Assembly (NCBI RefSeq): GCF_018991925.1
Contig: NW_024720773.1
Span: 3,775,758 to 3,839,757, forward strand
From: Homarus americanus
Lineage: Eukaryota > Arthropoda > Malacostraca > Decapoda > Nephropidae
DNA: 64,000 nucleotides
Reading direction: 5' to 3'
Positions 52,545 to 64,000 of this stretch are shown piece by piece. The translations under genes and the position numbers were made by a program. The notes beneath the pieces were generated by a model, which saw only the letters and a list, made by a program, of their open reading frames with translations, did not search any database and had not been told where the DNA came from. Within the stretch, counting starts at the first letter, position 1, and each line of letters begins with the position of its first letter.

Positions 52545-54345
52545 TCTGCACCATCACCAACATGATGCTATTATCACTGTATATGCCAGCACCATCACTA
52601 AAACCATCACCAACACCATCACCATCACTAAGACCATCACCATCACTAAAACCATCACCAACACCATCACCATCACTAAGACCATCACCATCACTAAAAC
52701 CAGCACCAACACCATCACCATCACTAAAACCATCACCAACACCATCACCATCACTAAGACCATCACCATCACTAAAACCAGCACCAACACCATCACCATC
52801 ACTAAAACCATCACCAACACCATCACCATCACTACAAGACCATCACCATCACTAAAACCATCGACCATCAATAAACCATCACCAACAGCATCACTCATCA
52901 CCAGATCCATCAGCATCACCATCACCATCACCAAACCATCACCAACACCATCACCCATCACACCGACCATCACCATCACCATCACTAAACACCATCACCA
53001 AACACCATCACACATCACTAAACCATCACCAACACCATCACCATCACTAAAGACCATCAACGAATACCAAAACCAGCAATCAACACCATCACCATCACTA
53101 AGACCTACCATAACCAAACCATCACCATCACTAAAGTCCATCACCAACACCATCACCATCACTAAGACCATCACCATCACTAAAACCATCAACACCAGCT
53201 CAAACCATCACCAACAAGGTTCACTATCATCACTCAGACCATCAGCATCACCACATCACCATCGTTTAAACCATCACCAACACCATCACCATCACACAGA
53301 CCATCAGCATCACCATCACCACATCACTAAAACCATCACCATCACCTCAGACCATCACCAACACATCATCAATACTAAAACCATCACCAACACCATCACC
53401 ATCACCACATCCATCACCATCACCAAGTCCAGCACCAAATAATTCATCACTCATCACTAAAACCATCATCCATCCACCAAGACCATCACCATCACTAAAA
53501 CCAGCACCAACACCATCACCATCACTAAGACCATCACCATCACTAAAACCATCACCATCACTAAAACCATCACCATCACTAAAACCATCACCAACAGCAT
53601 CACCATCACTCAAACCATCAGCATCACCATCACCATCATTAAAACCATCACCAACACCATCACCATCACTAAGATCATCATCATTACCATCACCATCACT
53701 AAGATCATCATCATTACCATCACTAAAACCATCACCAACACCATCACCATCACCATCACTAAGATCATCATCATCATTACCATCACTAAAACCATCACCA
53801 ACACCACATCACCATCACTAAAACCATCACCAACACCATCACCATCACTAAGATCATCATCATTACCATCACCACTACTGAAGATCATCATCATTACCAT
53901 CACTAAAACCATCACCAACACCATCACCATCACCATCACCATCACCATCACTAAAGATCATCATCATTACCATCACTAAAACCATCACCAACTCCATCAC
54001 CAACCCCAGAACCATCAAACAGTCACCATCACCTGATCACTAAGATCATCATCATCACCATCACCATCACTGAGACCATCACCAACACCACCACCCCTTG
54101 AGACTATCGCCATCACCATCACTAACACCATCACCATCACCAGCACCATCCCCATCACTAACACCATCACCATCACTACTTCCAACACCATCACCAACAC
54201 CATCATCATCACCAACACCAACACCATCTACCATCACCAACACCATCACCATCAATAACACCATCCCCATCACTAACACCATCACCATCATTATCACCAA
54301 CACCATCACCAACACATCACCATCACCACCACCACCACCACCATT
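52545..54345. repeat. CCATCA-based array with 48-bp higher-order unit, about 1.8 kb
   Basis: ACCATCACCATCACTAAAAC, CATCACCAACACCATCACCA and TCACTAAG make a 48-base unit in the left part. The right part uses AAGATCATCATCATTACC variants. All hexamer phases stay in frame for long distances, giving Pro/Ser/Thr frames on plus and Met/Val/Asp/Gly frames on minus, none genic. Confidence 0.96.
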
Positions 54346-55131
54346 ATCACTACCACCTCAACATAGAGATGAGAACGCAATAAATAAAATCAACATGAAA
54401 CTTGTGTATTACAGTGTATCTCTGTATCAGTGTGTATCATACATCACAGGTGGATTACTTCCTTATGGAGCGTTAAAGTTCTCGTGTAGTTCCCCCTCAG
54501 TTAGTCTCCAAGTGTTCTGGGACCAACTGCACGAGAGAGAGAACGCCCGTTACCTATACAACACTATCTGTAAGGTATTGTATCTCACTTCCCAAATAAA
54601 CACTTGTACAGTATACTAAGACATCTTGGAAGTGTTATCGTCGCTATATTTGCCAGTGCTTCTTGTTTTGTGATTATATTGTTACCCTTTGCATTAATTG
54701 TCTGAATACATATACTTCAAGTGTCAGGACAGCATCAGATCAGCTACCAGAATGTCACCAAATACTGGGATTTAAGAGAACGTCTTGGACGACTATAACA
54801 CGTCTCTGCCAAGACCTTCCTCCGCCATGTTCCCCACCACAGTACAGTAATCCGTAATCTCTAGGGTGGGAAGCTTATTGGAAACAGATCTTCTTACAGG
54901 GTGTTACCAATACCTGGGACCAGCGAGGTTTAAATCTCGTACCTTTGCTAATCTCGGGATAATTGGACGTGCAGGTGTGATCTTGGCGCCAAAATATGAG
55001 AGAGTAATCCTCCAAAAGAATTTTAAGTCTGTGGCCAAGATCTGAGTAGGTTCAAAAACAAGAGAAGACTCAATTACTCCTCTTGACCGCCCTTTATCTC
55101 ACAAACATTCCTAACGTTTGTAAAGGTAGGT

Positions 55132-55135
<4 letters not shown>
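54346..55135. other. No gene seen
   Basis: Unique-looking sequence. The frames at 54098-54619 and 54663-54857 run out of the array or are short and lack a domain. Confidence 0.5.

Positions 55136-55179
<44 letters not shown>
55136..55179. repeat. (TC)n microsatellite
   Basis: About 21 TC units. Confidence 0.97.
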
Positions 55180-55182
<3 letters not shown>

Positions 55183-55499
55183 AAGGAATATACAGAAACA
55201 CACTGAATCCATTTAACCTAAACAGCCACAAATGCCTGATTTCCCCCACAGCCACATAACATATAAGATTCACAATCAAGCAAGGTTCAGTCATTTCTGA
55301 ATGGAATGTTTTCGTATGACTTGTTGGTTACATTTAAGACTTCCCATTCATCTCCCTAGACCACCACTTTCCCTCCCCTTGTCCTCCTACCGTGGAGATT
55401 AGTCCTCACCTCTACACGGCGAGATACCCCGGGGAATGTCTAGTGCTTGGCAGGGGTTGAGGTCACTGTGGCCGATGAATTCCTTGCGATTGTAAAGCT

Positions 55500-55500
55500 G

Positions 55501-55543
<43 letters not shown>
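55500..55543. repeat. (TC)n microsatellite
   Basis: About 20 TC units with one TTT interruption. Confidence 0.97.
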
Positions 55544-55544
<1 letters not shown>

Positions 55545-55559
55545 ATGACGTCACTTTTA

Positions 55560-55930
55560 CATTCGTCACTGGTCGACCTCACCCTCGACCATGTCCTCGA
55601 TTAGCTCCCCTAGCAGATCTTCAACCATTCACCCGACCAGATTCTCGACCTACATGATATTTTTTCTTGATTAATTCCCGACATTCTCACTGACATCCTC
55701 CCCGACATTCTCCCCAACCTTCTACCCGATCTTCTCCCCTACTTTCTTCCCGACCTTTTGTCCCTGACCATTTCCCAACTTTTTTTTCTTTTTAAACAGT
55801 TGGTTACATGGGTATCACTGACAACTGATAATAGTTTAAAGGACAATTTTGGTAAAAACTTTCCAGCTAAAAACCATCCCGACCTTCTCCCTGAGCTCCT
55901 ACCCGACCTTCTACCCGACAGTATGTGGTG
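55560..55930. repeat. Diverged CCCGACCTTCT repeats
   Basis: CTCGACC, CCCGACATTCTC, CCCGATCTTCTCC and CCCGACCTTCTACC recur at 12-24 base intervals either side of a unique stretch at 55760-55870. Confidence 0.65.
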
Positions 55931-56124
55931 GTAGTGGTCAGGGAACCCCCTCCCCCCACCCCCCACCCCCCGAGGCCCGCGGTAATCTCTGCTCATCCTT
56001 CCTCCCACTGTCAGTAATCCCACACAAAGGTGTCAAACTGTGGCTGTCAGGTAGTGTCAGATGAGGGTGACGGCCACTGGGATAAAGAGGTGTAGTGTGC
56101 GAAAGACGCCACCAGGAGAAGGGG

Positions 56125-56265
56125 GGTGACATGGGAAGGTTATGGAGGGGACTGACTGTAAGTAGGGGGCTACTTGAGAAATGGACTGACTGTTGGGGGC
56201 TACTTGGGAAAGGGACTGACTGTTGGGGGCTACTTGGGAAAGGGACTGACTGTATATGAAAATAT
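56125..56265. repeat. 30-bp minisatellite, about 4 copies
   Basis: GGACTGACTGTTGGGGGCTA then CTTGGGAAAG; looser GGGACTGACT units continue to 56380. Confidence 0.88.
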
Positions 56266-56604
56266 AACCTCAAGAAGGAACTGGCTGTGGGGACAATTTA
56301 AAGTGAGGACTGACTGTAGAAATGAGACGACTTAGGGAGGGGACTTACTGGAGGGGCAATTTAGGGAGGGGACTGACTATAGTAAGAGTCGATGGGCTAA
56401 GAGAAATGATTGGAAAAGAGGGTGGTAGGGTGGGGGCGGGGGGAGAGGGGGAGGGAGAATCAAGAGTGGTGTAGGACTGAAGATGGAAACCAACAGTTTT
56501 AGAGACAACTCATGTAGGAGAAGATTAGAGAAGGAGACAGGAAGGAGGGATGAAGCCTCAGGATGAAATGGTTGAGGTGAGGGAAGCTTTGGAGGGAGAG
56601 AAAG

Positions 56605-56898
56605 ATTTGATTTTGCCGCTTACAGCGGCTACTTTATTGTGCACCCCACACCCATCCTGTGAGCGGTAGCGCAAAAGGAATACAGAGTAGAGTTTACAAC
56701 GGGTCATAATAATTAACCCCTGTTGTCAGGATATTATGGCACTGAATGTTACACAGTATTTCAATTACATTATTTGTTTAGTTCTATACATAAAGGGTAA
56801 CTTATTCACAACTGCGTGATTACAGGAGTGTGAGGCAGTATGTCTGGCCTCACACTTTGTTATTCACATTTACGTGAGAAGTATTCAAGCACATTGCG
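56605..56898 (-). mobile_element. Solo 3' end of the I-group LINE, minus strand
   Basis: Reverse complement of the 3' UTR at 22856-23145. Shared blocks include GCGGCAAAATCAAA at the 3' end, TGAGCGGTAGCGCAAAA, CACTGAATGTTACAC and TCTATACATAAAGGGTAACTTATTC. About 85% identity by eye. It is either a strongly 5'-truncated copy or a short non-autonomous element using the same 3' end. Confidence 0.87.
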
Positions 56899-56984
56899 TA
56901 GAGAAAGAAAGGAAGGGGTAGGTTGGCTTCAGTGAGGGAAATGATTTATGAGTAGGTGACTAGAAGAGCATGGTGACTTAAGAA

Positions 56985-57575
56985 GAATGGCGACATGGGA
57001 ATTATGGTGACTCGTGAAGTATGGTGACTTGTGAAGTATGGTGACTTGTGATGTATGGTGATTTGAGAAATATGGTGAATTGAGAAATATGGGGACTTGA
57101 GAAGTATGGTGACTTGAGAAGTATGGTGACTTGTGAAGTATGGTGACTTGTGAAGTATGGTGACTTGAGAAGTATGGTGACTTGAGAAATATGGTGACTG
57201 GAGAAATATGGTGAATTGAGAAATATGGGGACTTGAGAAGTTTGGCGACATAAGAAGTATGGTGACTTGAGAAATATGGTGACTGGAGATGTATAGCGAC
57301 ATGTGAAGTATGGTGACTTGAGAAATATGGTGACTGGAGAAATATGGCGAATTGAGAAATTTGGCGACATGTAAAGTATGGTGACTTGAGAATTATGGCG
57401 ACTCGTAAAATATGGTGACTTGTGAAGTATGGCGAATGGTGAAGTATGGTGACTTGAGAAGTATGTACTGTAGACTTGAGTAATATAGCGACTTGTGAAG
57501 TATTGTGACTTGTGAAGTATGGTGACTTGAGAAGTATGGTGACTTGAGAAGTATGGTGACTTGAGTAGTATGGCG
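56985..57575. repeat. 17-bp minisatellite, about 34 copies
   Basis: GAAGTATGGTGACTTGT with GAGAAATATGGTGACTGG variants. 51 bases make 17 codons, so minus-strand frames of about 120 codons (SHHTSQVTILLKSPYF-like) stay open without being genes. Confidence 0.95.
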
Positions 57576-57657
57576 AACAGGAGAGGAGGATGAAAAGAAT
57601 TGGGACGACTGGATTAGATCGTCAACTTTGAGAGATAAAGCTGTTTCTTAACACCTC

Positions 57658-57658
<1 letters not shown>

Positions 57659-57694
<36 letters not shown>
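57659..57694. repeat. (TG)n microsatellite
   Basis: About 18 TG units. Confidence 0.97.
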
Positions 57695-57696
<2 letters not shown>

Positions 57697-58124
57697 TAGA
57701 TATCTACAGAAGGATGGATTGCTCTTACAGCAATCTTTGGTTTTTCCGGCAATATTTCCATCTCCTAACAATGGACATAGTGAACCTCCATAGTATTTAC
57801 ATTGTACCCTGGTATTACTGTATCTATAAATAAGTAAATGCTTGCTTCTCATGATACGCGGAGCTTAGATATGTAATTGACTTAATACATTATCTTATAT
57901 GTTCAATTGACTACTGTTTTATTCTTGTTTTATAACCATTAAATCGCTTTTATCAGTATTCATTGTCATATCATTTATTTCAGTTGCGTATATCATCGTC
58001 GCATAGCACTAGCCAAACTAATGTTGCTGATCTTCAAATAAGTCTTTAATTTGTGTGGTTGAGTTAAATTTAATATTGTAAAGAGTAGTGGAGACCGTAC
58101 ACTAGCTTGTGGAACTTCTGTGTT
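57695..58124. other. No gene seen
   Basis: AT-rich unique sequence. Confidence 0.5.
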
Positions 58125-58390
58125 AATTTAGACAACTTCGACTCTTCTAATGATGAGGTGTGAGATGATTGGTTGTGTTAGATAACTTCACCGGTTATTA
58201 TTATGAGGTGTGAGATGACTGGTATGTGTTAGATAACTTCACCAGTTATTGTTATGAGGTTTGAGATGACTGGTATGTGTTATATAACTTCACCAGTTAT
58301 TATTATGAGGTTTGAGATGACTGGTATGTGTTAGATAACTTCACCAGTTATTATTATGAGGTTTGAGATGACTGGTATGTGTTAGACAGC
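58125..58390. repeat. 51-bp minisatellite, about 5 copies
   Basis: TTAGATAACTTCACCAGTTA, TTATTATGAGGTTTGAGATG and ACTGGTATGTG at exactly 51-base spacing (58228, 58279, 58330). Unrelated in sequence to the 51-bp array at 8540. Confidence 0.95.
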
Positions 58391-59269
58391 ATCGTTTACT
58401 TCATACAGGTTTCTGTGGGATATAGTCAATTATGTTTTTTAAATCCCAAAGGAATCATATTTCCCTTCCCCATCTTCTTCTTCGGGTTCAAGCGTACAAA
58501 TGGCCGCAACATGTTTAGTATACAATCTGGTTCTCACTGTTATCGATTTTCTGTGACTTTTCAATTGATATATTTTTTAGTCGCGCTGTGTATTATCTGT
58601 CGAGAGTTAAAGCTGCATTCCCCTAACTTTCCTTCAATATTTTTCAACCTTTTTGAGCAAAATTTTTATTACCGTTAACTCTTATTCTTTGGTGAACGTA
58701 AATTTTCCTTTCATGTGTTCTACTCCTCGGCCGCGTGCTGTTTACTTTCACTTTCACTCTAACACCATTTAGTCATGTCTACATATACGTAAAGTTCTAC
58801 ATTTTAAGACTATTTTAGATTCATTCTCTTCTCCCTCATTGTCTTGTGACTCTGGTAACAAGTATTTGTTTTCCTGATGCAGATGCTTTTCTTTAGCTTA
58901 CTTTGTTTATTGTAGCGAGAGTAAGATCTATGCTTACGGTTAGAGGATGTTGGATGGTGTTACTCTCGCATTAATGGGCTATATTACTGACTAAATTGTT
59001 ACCCTCCTCAAGTTGTAAGCTGATATAACATTCCATCGCCTCCTTTTCCTGGTCTTCAATGTCTAGAATATACTGTAGTCTGTTTTACATTTAGGATGAG
59101 AATGTTTCTTAATTCTTTCATGTATCTTTGTCTTTCTTTTCAATTTAATTTTAACTTTACTTTTTCATCTACACATATTTCTTACACTTTCTTGTCTTCT
59201 CATTTAAGAGGACTAAAGTTTATCAAATGGACCTGATGGAGTACCTGTCTATTATGAAAATCTCTGCTC
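58391..59269. other. No gene seen
   Basis: T-rich unique sequence. A 99-codon frame (58379-58678) starts in the minisatellite and has hydrophobic stretches but no domain, so it is not called. Confidence 0.5.
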
Positions 59270-59273
59270 TTTC

Positions 59274-60155
59274 GTTAAGTCAACATATAACCGAACCCAC
59301 CCGGGGTAATAACATACTGGATTTAGTTTTGTCGAATAGAGAAAACCTCATTAGCAATGTTGAGGAAGGGAACGAACTTGCAAACAGGGATCGCAAAGAA
59401 ATTAGATTCCAGTTAGATTTTCATGTCAGACGTAAGGAAAATTCCATTAAAGTCCCAGATTTCAGGAGGGCAAACTTTGATAGTTTAAAGAGGCAGCTGA
59501 GAGAGGGGAAGTGGAGCTTGGGTTTGAACCTGAAAGATGACACCGACCTGATAACGAGATCTGAGATTGCCGAGTTCCACGACAATTTAAATAACGAGTT
59601 ACTTAATGCACAAAGGCAGAACATACCATACAAAAAACTCAGATCAGACAACAATGACCCTAAATGGATAAATAACTATTTAAAGAACAGTATTGGCCAA
59701 AGGAAGGCTATAGACAGAAGGATAAATCGTGGCGAAATTTACCTCCGGGAGTATTATAAGGTATTGGCCGGTAGGGTTAAGACCGAGATAAGAAAAACAA
59801 AGAGAAATAATGAACTGAAGATAACAAGGGAGGCGAAGACAAACCCAAAGGATTCTACCAAATGTATCAAACTAAAACACGAGATAAGATTGGACCAATA
59901 CAGTCAGATAACGGCGAGCTCACTGATAACGACGGAGAAATGAGCAATAATCTCAATAAATATTTTTCAACAGTTTTCACCACTGAAAATGATAGTGAAG
60001 AAAACAAATTAAGCGAGATAGTAGTGACAAGTAACGATGTTAATAAGCAAATAGACAAACTGAAGCCTAATAAGTCACCTGGTCTCAATGAGATATTTGC
60101 CAAAGTATTAAAGGAATGTAAGGAAGAGCTTAGTATGCCCTTAACAGTTATTTAA
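59274..60155 (+). pseudogene. CR1 family A endonuclease end, linker and RT N-terminus
   Basis: NILDLVLSNRENLISNVEEG, NELANRDRKEIRFQLDF (SDH is RDR, so the catalytic His is lost), VPDFRRANFDSLKRQL, then LNAQRQNIPYKKLRSDNNDP. A frameshift near 59865 moves to YQTKTRDKIGPIQSDNGELT, MSNNLNKYFSTVFTTENDSE, DKLKPNKSPGLNEIFAKVLK (PDEI is LNEI) and LSMPL. The frame then hits a deletion of the PESWRTANVIPIFKKG region around 60150-60180. Confidence 0.88.
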
Positions 60156-60180
60156 CATGTCATTAAAAACAGGCATCCTC

Positions 60181-60486
60181 TAACCACCAATTCCAATCAG
60201 TCTAACATCAATAGTAGGCAAATTACTAGAATCAATCATTTCAAACTCTCTTCGAAATCACCTGGAGAAGCACCGATTGATCAACGATTCCCAGCATGGC
60301 TTCACAAGCGGGCATTCATGTCTAACTAATCTATTAATATTCTTTTCATCAATTTTCGAATCGGTGGACGAGGGGCACAATTATGATGTGGTATATCTCG
60401 ACTTTAGCAAAGCCTTCGATAGAGTCCCCCACGAAAGACTAATTAGAAAGGTAGAAGCGGATGCATCGTGTTGCACATCCTCTTAA
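60181..60486 (+). pseudogene. CR1 family A RT finger and palm start
   Basis: IPISLTSIVGKLLESIISNS, LRNHLEKHRLINDSQHGFTS, SCLTNLLIFFSSIFESVDEG, YDVVYLDFSKAFDRVPHERL: RT blocks 2-3 with the first catalytic Asp in LDFSKAFD. It ends at ADASCCTSS and a stop after a rearranged junction. The block-4 region (LNWIKNWLSNRTQRV in relatives) is lost. Confidence 0.88.
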
Positions 60487-60531
60487 ATGGATTAGGATGT
60501 GGTACGTGGACAGAAACAGCAAGTGACATAA

Positions 60532-61461
60532 ATGCAATTAAATTCTACTGACAACGTCAAGTGGAGTTCCCGCTGCCCAGGACTTGGACCATTATTATTT
60601 ATTATATACATAAACGACATAGATATCGGCATAGACAGCAACATAAGTAAATTTGCTGATGACACTAAAATAGGACGTGTAATTAAATCTGACGAGGACT
60701 CTGCAAAACTACAGGAAGATCTAAACAAATTTTTCGAATGGTCGGAAAAATGGCAGATGAAATTCAATGTGGACAAATGTAAAGTACTCAGTATAGGAGA
60801 TGTAAACAGGGAAACCAGTTACCAGATGAACAACGATGCCATTGTGGAATCCGACTGCGAGAGAGATTTAGGAGTAATGATAAGTAGGAATCTTAAGCCA
60901 AGTGAACAATGTGTTTTTGCGCGTAACAAGGCTAATAAAGTACTTGGGTTCATAGAAAGGAATGTTAGTTACAAGACTAGCCAGGTCATCTTAAAATTAT
61001 ATCTAGCACTTGTGAGACCTCACCTGCATTACGCAGTTCAGTTCTGGTCACCGTATTACAGAATGGATATAGAATCCTTGGAAAGAACCCAGAGGAGAAT
61101 GACAAGACTAATCCCGGGCATCAGGAACCTTGAGTACAGAGACAGGTTAAAGCACCTTAATTTGCACTCCCTCGAGAGATGTAGAGTGAGGGGCGACATG
61201 ATAGAGGAGCATAATTGGAAGTCAGGGTTAAACAAAGGGGACATTACAAAGGTACTCAAACTATCCAACCAGGAGCGAACTCGTAACAATGGTTTTAAAT
61301 TAGACAAATTTAGATTTCGGCGTGAAATAGGTAAACACTGGTTTGGAAACAGAGTAGTGGATGAATGGAACAAGTTACCAAATATCATCATTAACTCGAA
61401 TACGCTGGATAGCTTCAAACATAGGTTGGATGCTTATATGAGCAATAGGGGTTGGGTGTAA
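60532..61461 (+). pseudogene. CR1 family A RT palm, thumb and C-terminus (309 codons)
   Basis: GLGPLLFIIYINDIDIG, then SKFADDTKIGRVIK with the catalytic FADD intact at 60652-60663, WSEKWQMKFNVDKCKVLSIG, CERDLGVMISRNLKPSEQCV, KANKVLGFIERNVSYKTSQV, LYLALVRPHLHYAVQFWSPY, TRLIPGIRNLEYRDRLKHLN, LHSLERCRVRGDMIE, FRFRREIGKHWFGNRVVDEW and the terminal FKHRLDAYMSNRGWV. The usual GVPQGSVL motif just before is damaged to SSRCPGLG. This is the longest uninterrupted RT segment in the window. Confidence 0.92.
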
Positions 61462-61718
61462 ACGGGACTTCCCAGTATGGGTCAATAGGCCCGCTGCAGT
61501 TTCCTCCATTCTTATGTTCTTATGTTCTAATCTCTCACCTTCTTGGTATCTGTTGTGGGTGACGGTACTTAATTATCTCCCAGGTGTTATGAGTCTGTCG
61601 TTGCCTGAGCTGAGAAAAAGACGTAAGAGGAGTCAGCCTTTACACCTCGATGAAGGCCACAAAGTCTTTATTCCTCGTGGGTGAGACTCTAGGTGCGTAC
61701 TTAATATCACATGCACGC

Positions 61719-61720
<2 letters not shown>

Positions 61721-61803
<83 letters not shown>
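61721..61803. repeat. (TG)n microsatellite
   Basis: About 41 uninterrupted TG units. Confidence 0.97.
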
Positions 61804-61804
<1 letters not shown>

Positions 61805-61904
61805 ATTCCTGTGTTTAAATTCTTCTCGAGTAAAGGCCAGACACAACCTGACCCGACCTTGTAAAACAGTAATAACTACAGGCTGTCGTCAGAGAGCGAG
61901 ACCA

Positions 61905-62105
61905 TACGTGTAGGATCTCTTGGTTGGTGCCCTCGCGTTAGTAGGATTTTAGCTGCAGGATCTCTTGGTCGCCGTTCTCGTGTTAGTAGGATTTTAGCTG
62001 CAGGATCTCTTGGGTGGCGTCCTTGTGTTAGTAGGTCTTCAGCTGTAGGATTCCGTGTGTGGTGTCCTCGTGTTAGTAGGACCTCAGTTGCAGGTTCACG
62101 TCCCA
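61905..62105. repeat. 45-bp minisatellite, about 4.5 copies
   Basis: AGGATCTCTTGGTTGGTGCC, CTCGCGTTAGTAGGATTTTA and GCTGC at 45-base spacing (61912, 61957, 62002, 62047). Confidence 0.95.
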
Positions 62106-62204
62106 CATGAGAGAAGGGCGGGGCGCCATGGAGCACAGGATAATACCATATTGCGGTCACTGTGTACAAAAGGTTTATAATCCTAGATGCCGGAGAACAG
62201 CGTG

Positions 62205-62862
62205 CGAGGAGGAGGAGGAGGAGGAGGAGGAGGAGGAAGAACAGGAGGAGGAAGAAGAACAGGAGGAGGAAGAAGAACAGGAGGAGGAGAAGAAGAAGAA
62301 GGGGGAGTAGGGAGGCTTAGGAAGAGTGTGGAGAGGAAGGACGGAGGAGGAGGGGGAGGAAGAACAGGAAGGCAGTTGAAGAAGAAGAAGGGGTGGAGCA
62401 AGAGGCTTAGGGAAGAGGGAGAAGGAGGAGCGAGGAGGGGAGGAAGAACAGGAGGAGGAGAAGAAGAAGAAGGGGGGAGGCAGGAGGCTTAGGGAAGAGT
62501 GTGGGAGAGGAAGGGAGGAGGGGAGGAGGGGGAGAAGAACAGAGGAGGAGAAGAAGAAGAAGAAGGGGGAGAAGAGGCTTAGGGAAGGAAAGTGTGGGGA
62601 GAGGAAGGACGAGGAGGAGGGGGAGGAAGAACAGGAGGAGGAGAAGAAGAAGAAGGGGGAGAGGGAGGCTTAGGGAAGAGTGTGTGGAGAGGAAGGAGGA
62701 TGAGGAGGGGAGGAAGACAGGAGGAGGAGGAAGAAGAAGAAGGGGGAGAGAGGCTTAGGAAGAGTGTGGAGGAAGGACGAGAGGAGGGGAGGAAGAACAG
62801 GAGGAGGAGAAGAAGAAGAAGAAGGGGAGTAAAGAGGCTTAGGGAAGAGGTGAGAAGGAAGT
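62205..62862. repeat. GA-rich array with about 86-bp higher-order unit
   Basis: AGGCTTAGGGAAGAGTGTGG followed by GGAGGAGGGGGAGGAAGAAC and AGGAGGAGAAGAAGAAGAAG recurs about 7 times, with AGGCTTAGG near 62312, 62405, 62486, 62576, 62667, 62752 and 62836. It is almost pure purine on the plus strand. Gly/Arg/Glu frames are artefacts. Confidence 0.93.
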
Positions 62863-62899
62863 CGCAAGCTAGTATGAGAGGGTGATGAAGGGGTATAAG

Positions 62900-63440
62900 A
62901 GGTGGAGGAAAATATATCAGGATGAGGGAAAGATCAGGGGTGAGGGAAAGTATCAGGGTGAGGGAAAAGTATCAGGGGTGAGGGAAAGTATCAGGGTGAG
63001 GGAAAGTATCAGGTGAAGGAAGCTATTGGCGGTGAAGAGAGGTATCAGGGTGAAGGTAGATATCGATTAGTACTAGGTGAAGGAAGATATCAGGTATTAG
63101 GGATGAGGAAGATATCAGGGATGAGGGAGGATATCAGGGGTGAGAGAAGATATCAGGGGTGAAGGAAGATATCAGGGGTGAGGGATCAGGGGGTGAAGGG
63201 AGGAGGATATCAGGGGTATCAGGGGAGGGAAGTATCAGGGGGTGAGGGAAGGTATCAGGGATGAGGAAGATATCAGGGATGAGGGAGGATTTATGGGGTG
63301 AGAGAGGATATCAGGGGTGAGGGAAGTATCAGGGGGTGAGGGAAGGTATCAGGGATGAGGAAGATATCAGGGATGAGGGAGGATTTATGGGGTGAGAGAG
63401 GATATCAGGGGTGAGGGAAGGTATCAGGGGTGCAGGTGCA
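62900..63440. repeat. TATCAGGGGTGAGGGAA minisatellite, about 17-19 bp unit
   Basis: About 25 variable copies of TATCAGGGGTGAGGGAAG, and a longer duplicated block of about 105 bases (GGGTGAGGGAAGGTATCAGG onward at 63240 and 63335). Confidence 0.93.
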
Positions 63441-64000
63441 TGTAGTTGCCTCGCTGTGTACAAAACGATGACCTTCAATGTCAGATTACACAAGAGACTG
63501 CGTGAAGCTTCTTTACCAACACTGATGACGTAAGTCTTTGCACAAACTCTCACCCCTTCACTCTACTTTCCTTACATCCATTTTGTGGTGTTACAACCGA
63601 GAGCAACTTTGTGTTTATACAGATACTCAGACCTAAAGATTCTAAACCTTTCGACATGGCAAGTAGGGGACAATAGAGCTGGTTAAACCTTCAGAGTAGT
63701 ACCCACACTTAAGTATGCAGCCCACTTCTTTAACACATATTTTTTCACGTGTGCGGCCTCTTTACACAATAAGGGAGGAGGGTGCGGCGCAGCTGAGGCA
63801 GCGGTGCCCTGAGGGCTGCTGCGGCAACAGGCAGCTGTCAACACAGATGAGGCCTCGTCTGTACCCTCACAGACTTCTCATGCCGGGCTTCGTTGTTCAC
63901 TTTCGAATATAATTACCTGCGGTTCGTTTCAAACCCCCCCGGGAGAGCGAGATAAGAGCAATAAATGAACAAGCCAGGGATTGTGTGGCCGCGAACAAAA
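63441..64000. other. No gene seen; unique right end
   Basis: Mixed composition with a GC-richer part at 63780-63900. The 65-codon plus frame (63715-63912) has no recognised domain. Confidence 0.5.

Larger units (their letters stand above)
59270..61530 (+). mobile_element. CR1 LINE (family A), copy 4, 5' truncated, best-preserved RT
   Basis: It starts inside the endonuclease (QHITEPTRGNNILDLVLSNR at 59280), runs through the linker, RT and C-terminus to a stop at 61459-61461, then the 3' UTR and TTCTTATGTTCTTATG tail ending about 61530. Two small deletions (near 60165 and 60470-60575) and a few indels break ORF2. It serves as the reference for the breaks in the other family A copies. Confidence 0.92.

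Noticed and set aside
52554..54619. Pro/Ser/Thr and Met/Val/Asp repeat proteins
   Set aside because: Translations of the CCATCA array; the frame is kept by the 6-base period.
56946..57370. 118- and 122-codon Ser/His/Thr/Ile-rich frames
   Set aside because: Produced by a 17-bp minisatellite (51 bases make 17 codons); two overlapping frames show the same pattern.
58379..58678. 99-codon frame with hydrophobic segments as a small membrane protein gene
   Set aside because: It starts inside a minisatellite, has no recognisable domain, and nothing in the flanks supports it.
62107..62885. Gly/Arg/Glu-rich frames resembling nuclear RGG proteins
   Set aside because: Pure purine array; every forward frame is open and low complexity.

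Overview
This is a eukaryotic, gene-poor, repeat-dense window, most likely from an arthropod and probably a decapod crustacean. The evidence is interstitial TTAGG arrays (the arthropod telomere motif), very abundant microsatellites and minisatellites, and a retroelement mix of CR1, RTE-like, I-group, Jockey and Penelope-like elements in all stages of decay. I found no convincing host protein-coding gene, rRNA or functional tRNA gene. Nearly every protein-like stretch is a broken transposable element or a translated tandem repeat. The species call is inference.

Layout. 0-4 kb: minisatellites (about 61, 35 and 41 bp units) and a TTAGG array. 4.3-6.5 kb: a tRNA-like fragment, a dispersed repeat, and a Penelope-like element with reverse transcriptase and GIY-YIG domains and a hammerhead-like motif near its 3' end. 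7.2-7.8 kb: an inverted-repeat (MITE-like) element and a stem-loop between two TA tracts. 8.5-13.06 kb: a four-layer nest. A 51-bp satellite array is split by a CR1 LINE, which is split by a 2.1 kb DNA-transposon-like element, whose ORF is split by a 759-bp solo LTR. 14.6-17.4 kb: two copies of the same CR1 family in opposite orientation. 17.7-23.15 kb: a Jockey-type 3' end, then a long I-group LINE with endonuclease, RT, RNase H and a CCHC-like zinc motif.

23-29 kb is mostly unassigned, with microsatellites and one copy of dispersed repeat A. 29.2-33.4 kb holds a nearly complete RTE-like LINE on the minus strand lying between two CA tracts. Two further damaged copies are at 36.3-38.6 and 41.5-42.9 kb. 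Between them lie minisatellites, a tRNA-derived SINE, a 160-bp TTAGG array, long TG and TTA microsatellites and two more copies of repeat A. 43-49 kb is unassigned sequence with six short minisatellites and a second MITE-like element that splits one of them. 49.1-52.1 kb is a second CR1 subfamily (minus) with long ORFs but lost catalytic blocks. 52.5-54.3 kb is a CCATCA-based array. 56.6-56.9 kb is a solo 3' end of the I-group LINE. 59.3-61.5 kb is another CR1 copy with an intact FADD box. 61.7-63.4 kb is a run of purine-rich arrays.

The elements share features. All CR1 copies with a 3' end finish in TTCTTATG-type octamers. CR1 ORF1 encodes an SGNH/GDSL-esterase-like domain. The RTE-like LINE and repeat A both end in TAG-triplet tails. 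No gene set forms a pathway; the biology here is insertion, nesting and decay.
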